A stretch of 38,549 bases of DNA from Mucidula mucida (Eukaryota; Basidiomycota; Agaricomycetes; Agaricales; Physalacriaceae), in NCBI GenBank assembly GCA_015501055.1, contig JADNYV010000323.1:1-38549 (forward strand), read 5' to 3'. Under the pieces are notes generated by a model. That model was not told where the DNA came from. It saw nothing but the letters and a program-made list of their open reading frames with translations, and ran no database searches. A program made the position numbers and the translations under genes. Positions 1 through 9,851 of this stretch are shown in pieces. Positions within the stretch are counted from its first letter, which is position 1; every line of letters starts with the position of its first letter.

Positions 1-894
1 GAACTTGTCGTGCACAATGATTACAGATCGGCGCCATTGTATTCATTCCCCACTCTGCCCGCACCCCGCGCGGGGAGCCGATTCAAGTCTCGACTCCTCC
101 ACGGATGGTATGATGTTGCGCGCACGTACGCCCCTAGCCCCAGTCGTATCCCTATCCATTCTCTGTCCACAGCCATCCACAGACGGAAGTCCGCATTCCA
201 TCAATCACTAAACGCAATCACTCTTCTCTCCTAACACTGGGGTCATCGGACCTCCACAGGAAGCCCGTCGCGTACTCTCCTAATAACCTCGCGCCCCTCC
301 TATCTTGGCGTCCATCTTTTGGGGCGTTATTAATAGCTGACAAAGTGCGAATACGACCTGCTCGTACCAGCAAAATTGGTAGGCGGAATATAGTTGACCG
401 TCCTCGGCATCCACATCCCGGGACTCTCCGTTGCATCGCACGCCAAGTCTGTCCCCTTCTGCTCTTCTGATCCCACGCGAACTCTCAATCCAGCTGACGA
501 ACACGGCTCCGGGCAGCTGCCAACGTGGTTCAGAAGAGACTCGTCGCGTGCACTGCAACGACTTGACGTAACGATATCGATGACAGAAATGTGCATCTAC
601 TTACTCCATGAATTGAACGCGTCTACCAGAAACGTCTTGACCCCCAGTTGAACACATCCAGCATCCCCGAGCTTGCACCACTACATCCGAAGGATAGACT
701 CAGATCAGGCGGACTCCAGTTCGTTCCAGCTTCCAGCGCGACCCCTGAAAACATGCATGGAATAAGGTGTTTACCCGACTTACATCGAGGTTCTTGAAAT
801 GAATACTGAGAGGGACTCGTGAGACGTTAACTCTTTTTGCCCGCTTAGGGAAGTTCAAAACCTGTCAGGTAATTACGTACGTCATTTTGCCTGG
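1..894. other. No supported gene
   Basis: Only short overlapping open frames of under 95 codons occur here. None has a recognisable motif, and I found no convincing way to splice them into a longer protein. I see no repeat structure. Confidence 0.5.
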
Positions 895-986
895 TCTCTG
901 ATAGTATATCGGTTAGTACACGCGCCTGTCACATGCTCCACTGCCGTCATGCGCGCGAAAGCTGGGTTCGACTCCCAGTCAGAGAG
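895..986 (+). tRNA. tRNA-Asp (GTC) with intron
   Basis: A complete cloverleaf is visible. The acceptor arms TCTCTGA (895-901) and TCAGAGA (979-985) pair perfectly, with discriminator G986. The D arm is 904-919. The anticodon stem CGCGC/GCGCG carries loop CTGTCAC with anticodon GTC at 928-930. The T arm is CTGGG-TTCGACT-CCCAG at 962-978. About 20 extra bases (about 932-951) sit directly after position 37, the usual place for a eukaryotic nuclear tRNA intron. Removing them leaves a normal 72-nt tRNA with a 4-nt variable loop. Because GCGC repeats at the junction, an 18-nt intron is also possible. The outer hAT-like element begins 38 bp downstream. Confidence 0.93.
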
Positions 987-1311
987 TGGTTCATACCTAG
1001 CCCTAGCTCTAGGTACGGTTGCGTAGGGTGGCGCAGTAAACCTCCCGGGGGTGTTAGCGATACCGAGCCCCCAGAAGGCTTAGTTTTGAAAACGTTACTA
1101 ACGGTTGCGATACCGGCACGCGTTTCGGACACGTGATGTGGCGCCGCACCGCGCCGCCTTCATCCCGCCTTAGTCCCGCCACCTCCAAGCTCTCTGAGCG
1201 CCAGCGCGCCGGCACGTGCAATAGTCACGTGCCGGTATCGAAACCTACCTCCCGACCGCCGAGGGTTTCAATACCGTCTCGATACCGTTAATTACCGCAG
1301 TAAACCAGAGG

Positions 1312-2489
1312 AGGACCCCCAATAGTGCTACTAAATGTCGTCCTAAATTTTGCCTGTTTTGCCTACTTGATGTCCGAACCAATTTTTGGCCTGTGGCCCC
1401 GTTTTTTGTCCGAATCCTGGACCGGCATGGTCTCAGAGCCTAGTTTTTGTCCGAACTTGAGGCCGGGCTCCGAAAATTGCCCAAATTTCGCCGGAACCGC
1501 AAATTTTCGCTTCTGAAAGAGCAGGGAGTGTATTACCGGCCATTTTGAAGTACACAAACATATTGTAGAAACTCTAACTAAGACCAGTTGAGTTCTTCAT
1601 CATCGTCTTGCTTCCGCTTCCGGAACTGGACCATGGCCGACGTGAATTTTGGAAAACCAGCCTGCAGCGACTTGAAGGTCGCAAACGCGGATGCAGAAAT
1701 GGTGAGCCATGATTCACTATCAGAGGGTTTAGAGGAGAGCAATGTCAAAAAGCTGTATGGTTGAAGAAGCATAAACCCTTTCGCATGAAACGGTGAGAAT
1801 GTGGGTGAGAACTTGCGGAACTGTCTTTGCTGCATGTGCTCATAAAGCTGAACGGCGATTCGGGATGTTGCCGACAGATTGGTGGAGTGCGAGGAGGTCG
1901 GGGACTAGCATTTCCTGTGCAGGGAGGAGTTGTGCGAGTGTGGGTGGCATTGTAACTTCCGCCGCAAAAGCGTCCATGACGTGTAGCGGCGCGTCGCGGT
2001 ACTTTTTCCCCTTTCCAATCCATTCTGCTCGTCGAAAGACAGCATTACTTTCGATGTCCAACGACATGGGGCAGACTCGGTCTCTTGGATGGAAGAACTG
2101 TGGTAGTAAATTTCAATTTCAAAATATGCTATCATCGTAGCAGTCGATACTTGGTCGATACTGTTTTGGCTACGTGAATATATAAGAAATTTGTTGCCAT
2201 CCTTGTATCCACGCTACCAGGCCACGATGTGTTGACCTAGGCCATGAAGACCCCAAATATAGTAAGATTGGACAGAAAATGACTGTTGTTCCGGCCCAAA
2301 GACAGCCACTTGTTCAAATCTGGGACCTCTCCAGAACACCCTCGCCGGTCCCATTCTGTCCAAACTCTGACCTGGGCTCCGCCTGCGGCGCCCATCATTT
2401 TGTCCGAACTTGACACGACATTTGACCACTTTTGGCAAATTTTTGTCCGAACCTACAGGACGACATTTCGTAGCACTATTGGGGGTCCT
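1312..2489. mobile_element. Inner hAT-like element, 1178 bp, nested
   Basis: Terminal inverted repeats of 33 bp with one mismatch lie at 1312-1344 and 2457-2489. They begin AGGACCCCCAATAGTGCTAC. The 8-bp sequence ACCAGAGG flanks the element at 1304-1311 and 2490-2497. Near both ends the motif TTTTTGTCCGAA or close variants recurs on the same strand (about 1371, 1402, 1443, 2397, 2440), possibly transposase-binding subterminal repeats. The centre holds a minus-strand coding remnant (1578-2067). An 8-bp duplication fits the hAT superfamily, although the terminal bases are not the commonest hAT ends. Confidence 0.87.
1578..2067 (-). pseudogene. Coding remnant inside inner hAT-like element
   Basis: Two minus-strand frames join into one coherent protein-like stretch. 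The upstream frame contains MPPTLAQLLPAQEMLVPDL and the downstream frame contains IAVQLYEHMQQRQFRKF, ending in a charged tail with KRKQDDDEELNWS. The frames change near 1870-1885 with no good intron signal, which suggests a frameshift. I do not recognise the family. It could be a remnant of the element's own gene or a captured host fragment. Coding nature is inferred from composition only. Confidence 0.35.
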
Positions 2490-2539
2490 ACCAGAGGTGT
2501 ATCAAAACCTAGAGTTTACTTCACCACCCTACGGTTGCG

Positions 2540-2944
2540 CAGGCAACCTCATAGCTTTGGTTCAAAGCACTGTTAACGTTGTTGCACTCCTAGATGATTA
2601 ATGTCATCCCAGAAGCCGGATCTGGATCCGACTAGGCTGACGAATTCGCGAGCAGCAGTGTAGGTTCTTGAAGCGGGTAGTCTACCAAAGTTGAATTACC
2701 AGGAGCTTCAAAAACCCTGGAATATTTACGTGTCTGACGAGCTGAATTGCGATGATATTGAGTAGCCGCGATACACGAGTTTTTGTCTAGCCCTGGCGAA
2801 ATTATGACTTGGTATTGACTGTTGTCCGGTAAACCTTGAGTGATCGCCGACCCAAAAGGGGCGCTTTCCTTCCTCTCACCATCACCAATATCTAACATGG
2901 TTCCGCTATGCAGATAGCGACGCTCGTTAGCGTGGGCAATAAAC
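2540..2944. other. Intergenic, 5' region of hydrolase gene
   Basis: A minus-strand open frame (2632-2946) overlaps the hydrolase start but has no recognisable features. I see no repeats or RNA gene. The promoter of the gene starting at 2945 presumably lies here. Confidence 0.4.
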
Positions 2945-4188
2945 ATGAGTGAACATCGAGCACCAAGCTATGCAGAAACCAGCGTTTTCGAAAAGCTCAT
3001 TATCGCGTTCTGGATTATATTTCTACGTGCGTATTACTTGTACAATGTACAAAACGGTTTTTAACTCTCTCGTAGCTTTCCACATTGGCTGGAAGCTAGC
3101 AATCAACGTCACGGCCTCCAAGCCATGGACGCGAATCGTTGCCGAAGGGTTTTCTCGGTACTTTACAGACCATCTAACGTACAACCAAATCCAATGGCTG
3201 CAGCCGGACACATTTGGCATCCTAAAGAAATGGGCTCAACGACGGAAAATTCCGGTTACCGTTGACGAATTACCCTCCGGTGCGAAACTGTTGTGGATGG
3301 GACCGAAACGGGTGGACAGGGTCATTCTCTATATCCATGGTACGTTTACTCACCGCGTCTAATGCCCTCGGATTGACAAATCGGACAGGCGGCGGCTTCG
3401 TCTTTCCACTATCTGACTTTGCGATCGCGTTCTGGAACCATGTGTGTTCCGAGTTACACGCAAAAGACGAACCTGTTGGTATGGTCTTCTTGGCCTACAG
3501 TACGTCGCGTTCCCGCAAACGCGTTCTCGTTTCTGACGGTCATATAGAATTATACCCTGATGGAAAATACCCAGACCACTTACGTGCCGCCCGCGATGCC
3601 ATTGCATTCCTGCTCGAGTCTGGCGTGAAGCCATCATGTCTGCAGATAGCTGGAGAATCTGCGGGTGGCAATATCGTTCTCCAATTGATGGCCCACATCC
3701 TTCACCCACTTCCTGCCGTTCCACCTCTTCCTCGCGATCTTCGTTTTGCTGGCGTATTTCTCATGTCGCCGTGGGTGTACCCTAGCGACAAAGGCGGTCA
3801 AGACCAGTACGATGTGATCAGCAGCAAATCACTACTGTCCTGGGGTCATCTATTCCTCAAGGACGTTCCCCCGACAGATCTTCCTTACGTCGAAGTCTTG
3901 AACGCGCCGAAGGGATGGTTTACTGGGATGGACAACGTTGTTAACCGAATGCTGTTGACATCGGGCAGCAAGGAGGGGATGGTCGACACTCATAAGCGAT
4001 TCTATGATATCTGTGTCGGCGAGAATGAGGTCGACGTTACGTTTTTGGTGGACGAGGGCGGACTGCATGACAGCCTGATCTACGACTTTTCGCTACCGTT
4101 GCTACAGTTGTTGCAGAAGCCGCGCATAGGACCGCTTATACCCAAGGTCATTGACTGGCTCGCTGCAGGTTTTGAAATACCGGTTTAA
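2945..4188 (+). CDS. Membrane-anchored alpha/beta-hydrolase (HSL/steryl acetyl hydrolase-like)
   Basis: The predicted product is a 365-aa hydrolase from four exons: 2945-3026, 3076-3339, 3389-3499 and 3548-4188, with introns of 49, 49 and 48 nt. ATG2945 is chosen because the first splice then gives one N-terminal hydrophobic segment (about residues 16-35, FEKLIIAFWIIFL then PFHIGWKL), a likely signal anchor. The second splice creates the oxyanion-hole motif HGGGF (about residue 114). The nucleophile elbow is GESAGGN with Ser190, the likely acid is Glu295 in GSKEG, and the likely catalytic base is His326 in GGLHDS. This order and spacing fit the hormone-sensitive-lipase type alpha/beta-hydrolases that cleave esters or acetyl groups from lipids and sterols. 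The substrate is unknown. The gene converges on the coiled-coil gene 30 bp downstream. Confidence 0.88.
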
Positions 4189-4218
4189 TTTAATTGCTCA
4201 TATACTGTATTTGCTCTA

Positions 4219-5786
4219 TCAACGTTCCGAAAGTTCGTAAAGCTCAAGCTTCTTCTCTAGCATGTTCAACTCAGCCTCCAGCTCGGCAATCTCGACTCGC
4301 GATTCCAATGTTGTCCCACAGGCCGCCAACGATTGCTTCTCATCGATGACCTGCATCCCTTTTACCTTCCTTTTGGCGTCCTTCGTCTGCGATATTATCG
4401 TATCCAGCTCGTCCTTCATCTTGGAATCCCCTTGTGTCACCAACACATCGTGCCCGAGCTCCTCTCCTTTACCCATTTTCAGCTCGTGTTCTGCAAACGC
4501 CTGCGCTTCCTTCAGCTTCTCGGTCTCGATATACTGTTCCATCTTCAGTATTTCCAGCGTGGTCCTCATATACGCCACGTGTACGGCGTTGGTTTCGAAC
4601 AGTGGCCTGTCGTAGGCGATCAAGCGCTCCCACACCTCCGTCCGCTTTTCGGTGAGAGGGATTTCCTTCTCCATCCTCTGGATTCGCTTCTTCAGCTTCT
4701 TCTCTTCCTTCTCCGCCGACGCTACTGCCATAGTCAACCTGTCCACTTCCTCCTCGAGCTCCTTCGAGTTATCGTGGGCGCACTGTTGCTTCAGGGCATC
4801 TCTCTCAGAAGTGAGACGAGCTAGCTCCGTTTCTGCGCGTGCTTTCCACTCGGGTACAAACCGCTGTGATCCAGTCGCTTCCGACTGCTTCCAATCCCCT
4901 ACGACCTGTTGCACCTTAACCCGAGCTTCCTTCGACCCCAACTGCTTTTCGCGAGCCTCTAATTCTGCGGATCGAGTGGCAATGAAGTCGTCAAATTTCT
5001 TCTGCTCTATATCGGCGCGAAGGACCTCCTGACGAACCGCGTTTTCTTGTTGGGCTCGCACGTTCGCCACGGCGTGTAGATGTTGGGATTCCTGGGCCCG
5101 GAAGGCCTGTTGTTTCATCCCATCTGTCGTGATCTTTCGGAAGGCGCGTGTGTCGTTGACCAGGTTCTTGATTTCCTTTTGTAGGCCTACGTAGGACTCG
5201 TACATACGTCTGGCGTCCTCGTCCACCTTGGTCGCTGCTGCTAGGCCGTCCTCGTAGACCGCGTACAGATCGTTGAACAGCGACCAAGACGTACGCAGAA
5301 CTTCCTGTGCCTCCCGCAGACGGGCTTGACGGTTTGCTGTGTCCTCCACTTTGGCGACCTGCAAATGTTTAAGAGACTGCTTGGCGTCGCGTAAGTCGAG
5401 CTTGAGAGACCCTCCTTCGAACTCTAGCTGCTCGATGTAATCCTTCTGGGTGCTGATATCTTCCCAGAGGTCTTCAAGACGCGCCAGAGTTATCGCTAAT
5501 TCGTTTTCCGTCATGGTGCGCTCTTTTCCCTCTCTGTTATCGTCGAGTTCCTCATCGGACGTCTCAATGTCTGCCTCTTCAGCTGATTGTCTCTCCTAGA
5601 CGCATATTGTATCACCACAACGGCTTAACGGATGAAGATTGCGCACTGTGATTTGTGTGGGTAACGGTTGCGCCACTGGAGGATCATCTGCCTTCGCGAC
5701 TAGCTAGATGTAGGCTGTCACATTCTCGAGACGAGTAAAAATTTCTCACCGATGGGGACTTTACCGTAACGTCTGAGCAGCTTCAT
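4219..5786 (-). CDS. Coiled-coil protein, 488 aa
   Basis: The main exon is 5595-4219. Two short upstream exons are proposed: 5786-5750 (starting MKLLRRYGKVPI) and 5699-5647. They join through introns of 50 nt (5749-5700) and 51 nt (5646-5596) with clean GTGAGA and GTGCGC donors and TAG acceptors, and all phases agree. The product starts with a basic stretch, then an acidic segment (ETSDEELDD, about residues 40-50). From about residue 58 to the end it is almost entirely heptad-rich, highly charged coiled coil, with runs such as KEEKKLKKRIQRMEKE. There is no signal peptide or membrane segment. Such proteins often serve in cytoskeletal, kinetochore or spindle-pole assemblies, but nothing here proves that. 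If the short exons are wrong, translation could start at Met5514 (431 aa). Confidence 0.78.
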
Positions 5787-6461
5787 GGTCGCGTGAAGGT
5801 GTGATGGTTAATGGTCGACTGGGGGATTAGTGGCGACAAAGGACAAAGACCCTTCCATTGACCATGTGATGTTTTCTCTGGCCTTGCGCTTTACTCATAT
5901 CTTGTGAACAAGAAAACAAGGAGGATAGAGACAAGGGCCGATGTTATGGGTCGAATGCTTCCTTGTCGGTGGCGTAATTACATCAAAGGTCTGATGGCCT
6001 TGCTATAACTCAGGAGCCGCGAGACCACGAGATCGTTGACCGTCAAATTAAGTTTGCACCTTACCTATATGTCACGTTCTCTTAACTAATGTTTCTGTGT
6101 CAGTCCGAATCGTTACAGTAGATAGCTTATGAAAGTCAAGATACCGTGTAGAGAGACATGATAACTTAGAGCCAGCTGCTGTATAACACAGCACCGTCCA
6201 CTATATGGAAATGGGGCGCGCGTTCCAATGGTATTGAGTACCAAACCAAACGGACGACCAAAACATCTGTCGCCGGACTCGGATTCGCCAAGGAAACCGG
6301 TTCCCTGACATTGCAAAAAAATACTCGGTTGATGGTATACGACTCATCACTCACTGTCCCTGACGAGAACTGATTTATGGGAATCTTGCGAGCCACACAC
6401 CCCGCGCAAAGCAGAACTAGGAAAGCCGTGAGAAATATTTGATCGGCGACCACGTGCACAT
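5787..6461. other. No supported gene
   Basis: This is the shared upstream region between the coiled-coil gene (minus) and the small gene starting near 6462 (plus), so it probably holds two divergent promoters. A minus-strand frame at 6166-6501 has a hydrophobic stretch but no other support. Confidence 0.4.
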
Positions 6462-7088
6462 ATGAACGCGCCCCCACGAAGGAGCGGGCACTACACCGCA
6501 TTCTATGGCGTTCTCATCCTCTGGCCTATCAATATCAGAGGCCGATCATTGGAATCTATGTTGCATATCGACCGCCATTCCGAACACGGGCTTTTTACCA
6601 CAAAGCGTTTTCATATCCCCGATCTCGGTAATCTAGGCGACATCATAGACATAGGGAAGACGGGTATTCACTGGTTCGTACGTAGCTTTTATCGTCTCCT
6701 TTGTTTCTCCATTGATATGAATTTCAAAGGACGATTATGTTGGGAAGGATAAAGGCGAAGACACTGCACAGGACTCTAGACTACAACAATCCCAACCAAG
6801 TCCTAACCACCGTAGATCAGAATACTGCAACCTCGGTAATCCTATCCCGGGATGTGTCTTGAATCTTCCGAACAAGCGCCGTGGGGTAGACTTTCATGAT
6901 TTTCATCCTGGGCATTGGGTCTGGGATGAGACCAAGAAGGCCGCACATTTCATTGTACGTCTATCCATCACCTTCTTCCGAGTTTGATGATACGACACCG
7001 TCAGAAGTGTATGTCTCGCTTATGTTATATGTACACACATAGCACGGATGTTATAGGTACACAGGCTCTGAATGTACACCTTGTCTGA
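6462..7088 (+). CDS. Small charged-module protein, copy 1
   Basis: Proposed exons are 6462-6677, 6730-6954 and 7005-7088, with introns of 52 nt (6678-6729) and 50 nt (6955-7004), both with GTACGT donors. The start could instead be Met6558. Two parts of the product resemble the next gene. Residues read across the first splice (GDIIDIGKTGIHWF, then DDYVGKDKGED) match its IDGAWDKMKDGANYV then DNNWGLDKGED, with the intron at the same point and phase. A second partial copy, VDFHDFHPGHWVWDETKKAA, sits just before the second intron. So the gene may be a tandem repeat of one exon-intron-exon unit. The third exon is weakly supported, and without the second splice the frame stops at 6987. I recognise no family. 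Confidence 0.5.
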
Positions 7089-7638
7089 AGACCACCATCA
7101 TGTCTGTGCGGCTAGCCGAGTCCGCATACCTACATCTGGTGACCACCGCATTCTGAACCACCAGCAGCCTCCAGATTCCAGTCTGATTGCTATTGATTGC
7201 GTTGACAAGCCCACATCGTCCGTTATCACTTGCCATCACTGTCACTGTTAGCGACTGACTATAGCCACGAGACTAAACCAGGTACCACAACAAGAACTAC
7301 GGGAGAAAGTGTTCGCATTCGTAAGACTAGGCTAGGCCAGGTGTATAAACGAGATTGGAACTAAAGTACAATGATACTACACTACTACTTATATACTAGT
7401 AAGCCTGTGTTTGGGACTCCTTGTCCATACGTGTTTCCGCTAGGGATAACTCCACGCTCTTGACCCAATGTTGTCTGCTACTAGTCCGTGAAACCATTAA
7501 ATACAAGTGGTAACTGCATATAAGTAATAATACTGAAACAACCATGTGTGCTACGAGTGTCGGTGGTGTGTATACAATACAGAGTCCATGGGGTATCGGC
7601 ATGTATGATGTCATCCATGTGTTGGGCGTGTGTCCAAC
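7089..7638. other. No supported gene
   Basis: Minus-strand frames near 7396-7678 contain a hydrophobic stretch but overlap the probable promoter of the next small gene and show no conserved motif. A possible TATA-like TATAAA occurs near 7343. I see no repeat of the charged module here. Confidence 0.4.
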
Positions 7639-7857
7639 ATGAGTACGGCTTTTGGCATGGACAGTCACGACGACGCAAGTAGTTCTCTTGACGGACGAGG
7701 ATTCAAGTTCAAAGACTTTATCGACGGTGCATGGGACAAAATGAAAGATGGTGCTAACTATGTTGTATGCCCCACGCTCACGGATATCAGGACTCGCCGC
7801 TGATGCTTCTGATAGGACAATAACTGGGGATTGGACAAGGGAGAAGACAAAGCCTAG
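7639..7857 (+). CDS. Small charged-module protein, copy 2 (55 aa)
   Basis: Two exons, 7639-7764 and 7816-7857, are separated by a 51-nt intron (GTATGC donor, ATAG acceptor). They encode 55 residues with no signal peptide and no membrane segment. The body reads FKFKDFIDGAWDKMKDGANY and the end reads DNNWGLDKGEDKA. Unspliced, the frame still gives 54 aa with a different C-terminus. Splicing is preferred because the ending DKGED is shared with the upstream gene, where it also follows a phase-0 intron. The protein is rich in Asp, Lys and Gly and probably cytosolic. Its function is unknown. Confidence 0.6.
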
Positions 7858-8227
7858 AATGCTGGCCTGTATTAAGATCCCAGATTTATTCTGCTGATAT
7901 TAATCGACGACATGATCTGTATATCGTGACTCGTTTAATACCAAGCCATGGGATTGTTATATTTATGGGTAGGATTACGACAATCATCGTCTTCCCTTCA
8001 AGGTTTTGCTGAGCTCACTGAATACTTGCGGGCTGCGTGCTCCAAGATACACCATTAAGACCGATGCACCACTGGCCAAGTTGACGTTGCTGAAAATGGT
8101 GATCCGATAATCTTGACCACTTGTGTGCCTCGTTTTCGTCTTCCCAGACAGTAGCGTGCACGCGGCTTGAAATGAATAATAATAACAATTTATGACATCT
8201 TGTACGACTTCCTAACTGAGGACATAT
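7858..8227. other. Intergenic, 3' of two convergent genes
   Basis: This segment is AT-rich, lies between two convergent genes and has no open frame of note. It probably holds both 3' UTRs. Confidence 0.4.
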
Positions 8228-9099
8228 CTATTCAAGTCTCTCCCAGCCGGGGCCCGACAGCATATAACCATATACTACCAACAAGAGGATACCCCCCAAA
8301 GACCAGTTACATTTGTCGGAGAGGGCCATGAACATGAATCGTACAGCTTCTGCCTCGCAGAACTGCGTCAGCAGCTGAAATTGCATCGACTGTTTCACCA
8401 GAGCCAGAACACCATTGACGGCGGTTAACTTCCAAAACTTGGTCTCAAAGGCCGCCTTACCCGCCGACTTCTCAGCCTTCTTAAGAGCCATCTCCGTTCT
8501 ATTCATCTTTGCCCGAAGATACCTGATTGTCCCCTTGAGCTCAGTGGAGCGTTTTGACGGGGCCCAAATCTCGAGTTGTACTACCCCGTAGATGTGATAG
8601 TGAAGCCGTCCCAAGTTGGACTTCAGCGTGTCAACACTGCGTTTCAACCAGGGATCGTGTATCTCTGTGAACACCATTGAGAATTCCACATGCAGCTTCT
8701 GATCTCCGTGGAGCAACCGGATGGTTGATTGCATATCTTCCAGAGCAGCATCTTTCTCCTTAATCACCGACATCATTAGTCAAGCCATCAATGACGCTGA
8801 GATACATCTGGGTATGAGCGGAAGTTGCCCATGACTGCTTGGAGAGTGCTTCTTGCGACTTTTGGAGATCTTGGAGATTGTTGTGAATGGTTTGTATAAG
8901 CGAGGACGAGGTGATTGTGAGTGGTCCCGTCGAGTCGTGTGTCGTGTTCTACAACAGAGAATGGAATGAGTCCCAGGTGAGATAATGAAGGAAAGTCACG
9001 GCATACAATGTGTAGGCGCGGTTCTGTGTCCTGAGACTCCAAGTGGCTGTCATTGTTCTCTTCAGATGCTGTGATGGAAGCACTCCCCTTGAAGTCCAT
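8228..9099 (-). CDS. Coiled-coil, C-terminally membrane-anchored protein; apparent frameshift
   Basis: Exon 1 (9099-9007) encodes MDFKGSASITASEENND and onward. A 58-nt intron (9006-8949) joins it to an exon starting at 8948 (NTTHDSTGPLTITSSS). That frame is clearly protein-like up to YLSVIDGLTNDV, then hits TAA at 8762-8760. Dropping one base there continues directly into the 182-codon frame at 8776-8228 (KEKDAALEDMQSTIRLL). No acceptable intron bridges the two. The downstream part is helical, with KAEKSAGKAAF, and ends in a hydrophobic segment (LGGILLLVVYGYML) near the C-terminus, like a tail anchor. This may be a young pseudogene, a programmed or sequencing frameshift, or two separate frames. 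I do not recognise the family. Confidence 0.55.
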
Positions 9100-9851
9100 T
9101 GTTGTGGCAGTGCATCAAAGACAGAATGTTAAAAGCGGAGGAGACGGCGAGAGAGGCTACTTGGCTTCCACAATGTTCAATTTCGTTAGAGACGTCAACT
9201 TTAGGACACCTTTAAGTACTATGAGCGAGGCGGTGAGAAATTGTGATACAAAGGCATTTGGAACCACCTTTGAGAGCAAGAATGCATGAGGCAGATGTAA
9301 AGCCTGTAGGACGTCTTCAGTATAAAGACAAAATGAAGTGTATAGAGGAACTTGAATCAAAGGCGTGTGATCGTCCGTAAAGGTGATACTTAGTACAAAT
9401 GATTTACTGGGAAAGGGGCGTGATCGGTCCCGTTATGGTTTTATTTCCGATCATCGCGTGGGCTCACGCAATCGGCTCTCGGCCGCGATCGCATCTGGTT
9501 CCGGGCTCCGAGTTCTGTGTTCCTTGCTCTCCTCTTTCCCGCCGCCGCGTTGTCTGTCGTTGTTGCGCTTATTCCCGGCCACCGGTGGAGCCAAAAGTTT
9601 CTGATTCTAATACTGTATCTGATCTAAACCTACTGTATTTGATCTACTCTCCTCTGCTTACAATGAGAGTTGATTTTCTTCCTTAATTGAGTCTGGAACA
9701 TCGTCGCGTTCATGATCCCGCTCTTCCCCACGGTCGAACTTTCAGGAGGGCAGGGCATCTATCTCTACTAGCATCTTCCCTAGCATCTTCATCTACTTCA
9801 CAGAAAGCATTATGATGAATCACACTGGAACGAGTCGAGGATCTACGAAGT
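9100..9851. other. No supported gene; GC-rich block
   Basis: A GC-rich block around 9410-9600 gives overlapping open frames in two phases with no motif. It is more likely 5' flanking sequence of the gene at 9852. Confidence 0.4.

Larger units (their letters stand above)
1024..2531. mobile_element. Outer hAT-like non-autonomous element (split)
   Basis: The left end reads TAGGGTGGCGCAGTAAAC and the reverse complement of the right end reads TAGGGTGGTGAAGTAAAC, giving imperfect terminal inverted repeats. The 8-bp sequence CGGTTGCG flanks it on both sides (1016-1023 and 2532-2539), as expected of hAT-superfamily target duplications. A second element (1312-2489) lies inside. Without that element and one copy of its target duplication, the outer element would be about 322 bp. 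The left part is GC-rich and has several GATACCG motifs in both orientations, including an inverted pair near 1108-1120 and 1227-1239. No transposase is seen. Confidence 0.83.

Noticed and set aside
2632..2946. A 104-codon minus-strand frame upstream of the hydrolase
   Set aside because: It overlaps the hydrolase start, has no motif, and no splice partner was found.
4262..5032. Plus-strand frames of up to 163 codons opposite the coiled-coil gene
   Set aside because: They are antisense shadows of a long, charge-patterned coding exon and have no motif of their own.
7396..7678. Hydrophobic minus-strand frame as a small membrane protein
   Set aside because: Low-complexity reading of an AT-rich promoter-like region, with overlapping frames in other phases looking equally good.
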